NCBI GenBank assembly: GCA_947177925.1
Contig: CAMWWJ010000219.1
Coordinates: 1-5,793 of the forward strand
Source of the DNA: an uncultured Lachnospiraceae bacterium
GTDB taxonomy: Bacteria > Bacillota > Clostridia > Lachnospirales > Lachnospiraceae
Length of the DNA stretch: 5,793 nt
Direction: 5' to 3'
A program made the translations under genes and the position numbers. The notes below the pieces were generated by a model, which was not told where the DNA came from, did not search any database, and saw only the letters and a list, made by a program, of their open reading frames with translations. The stretch's first letter is position 1. The number at the start of each line of letters is the position of its first letter. This document shows positions 5,752 through 5,793 of this stretch, piece after piece.

Positions 5752-5793
5752 CTCAATCCACTTTCTTATTTCGCTTTCTATAACAGTTTGGCT
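5746..5793 (-). CDS. Probable 3' end of an upstream gene, cut by the window edge
   Basis: Reading inward from the right edge on the minus strand, one frame is open for 15 codons and ends in TAA at 5748-5746, giving SQTVIESEIRKWIEL. The composition is that of an amphipathic protein C-terminus, and the position just before a promoter fits the end of an upstream gene on the same strand. The other two frames on this strand stop at about 5779 and 5754. Fifteen codons are too few to name a family or to exclude chance. Confidence 0.35.
   Translation of the reverse strand, partial: SQTVIESEIRKWIEL

Overview
The window looks like chromosomal DNA from a low-to-moderate GC Firmicute, most likely a clostridial or Lachnospiraceae-type anaerobe. 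This is inferred from strong AGGAGG-type ribosome sites, AT-rich intergenic DNA with near-consensus sigma-A promoters, a stand-alone HD-GYP protein, a LysM-G5-M23 cell-wall protein and a flavoredoxin-like flavin reductase. No rRNA, tRNA, CRISPR, insertion sequence or phage gene is visible. All five full-length genes appear intact.

Layout: a short AT-rich left flank (1-79) leads into a promoter and one plus-strand gene (182-1270), a predicted cyclic-di-GMP phosphodiesterase of the HD-GYP type. It faces murA (2637-1345, minus strand) tail to tail, and a shared bidirectional hairpin terminator lies between them. Everything to the right is on the minus strand. In transcription order these are: the probable 3' end of a gene entering from the right edge (5793-5746), a coiled-coil C-terminally anchored membrane protein of unknown function (5630-4992) preceded by a possible 14-residue leader ORF, a flavin reductase-like FMN protein (4954-4391), a membrane-anchored LysM-G5-M23 peptidoglycan hydrolase (4303-2744), and murA.

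The minus-strand genes appear to form three transcription units. Good promoters can be read before the coiled-coil gene, before the M23 gene and before murA. Only the coiled-coil gene and the flavin reductase (37-base gap, no promoter seen) look like a simple two-gene operon. No strong terminator is visible after the flavin reductase or M23 genes, so readthrough towards murA is possible.

Functionally, murA (first committed step of peptidoglycan precursor synthesis) and the M23 protein (probable peptidoglycan cleavage outside the membrane) form a cell-wall pair. The HD-GYP gene is a separate signalling unit. The role of the coiled-coil protein and its link to the flavin reductase are unknown. 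This is mostly ordinary housekeeping DNA. The points most worth a second look are the leader ORF, the coiled-coil/flavin reductase pairing and the way two promoters sit on or against upstream stop codons.
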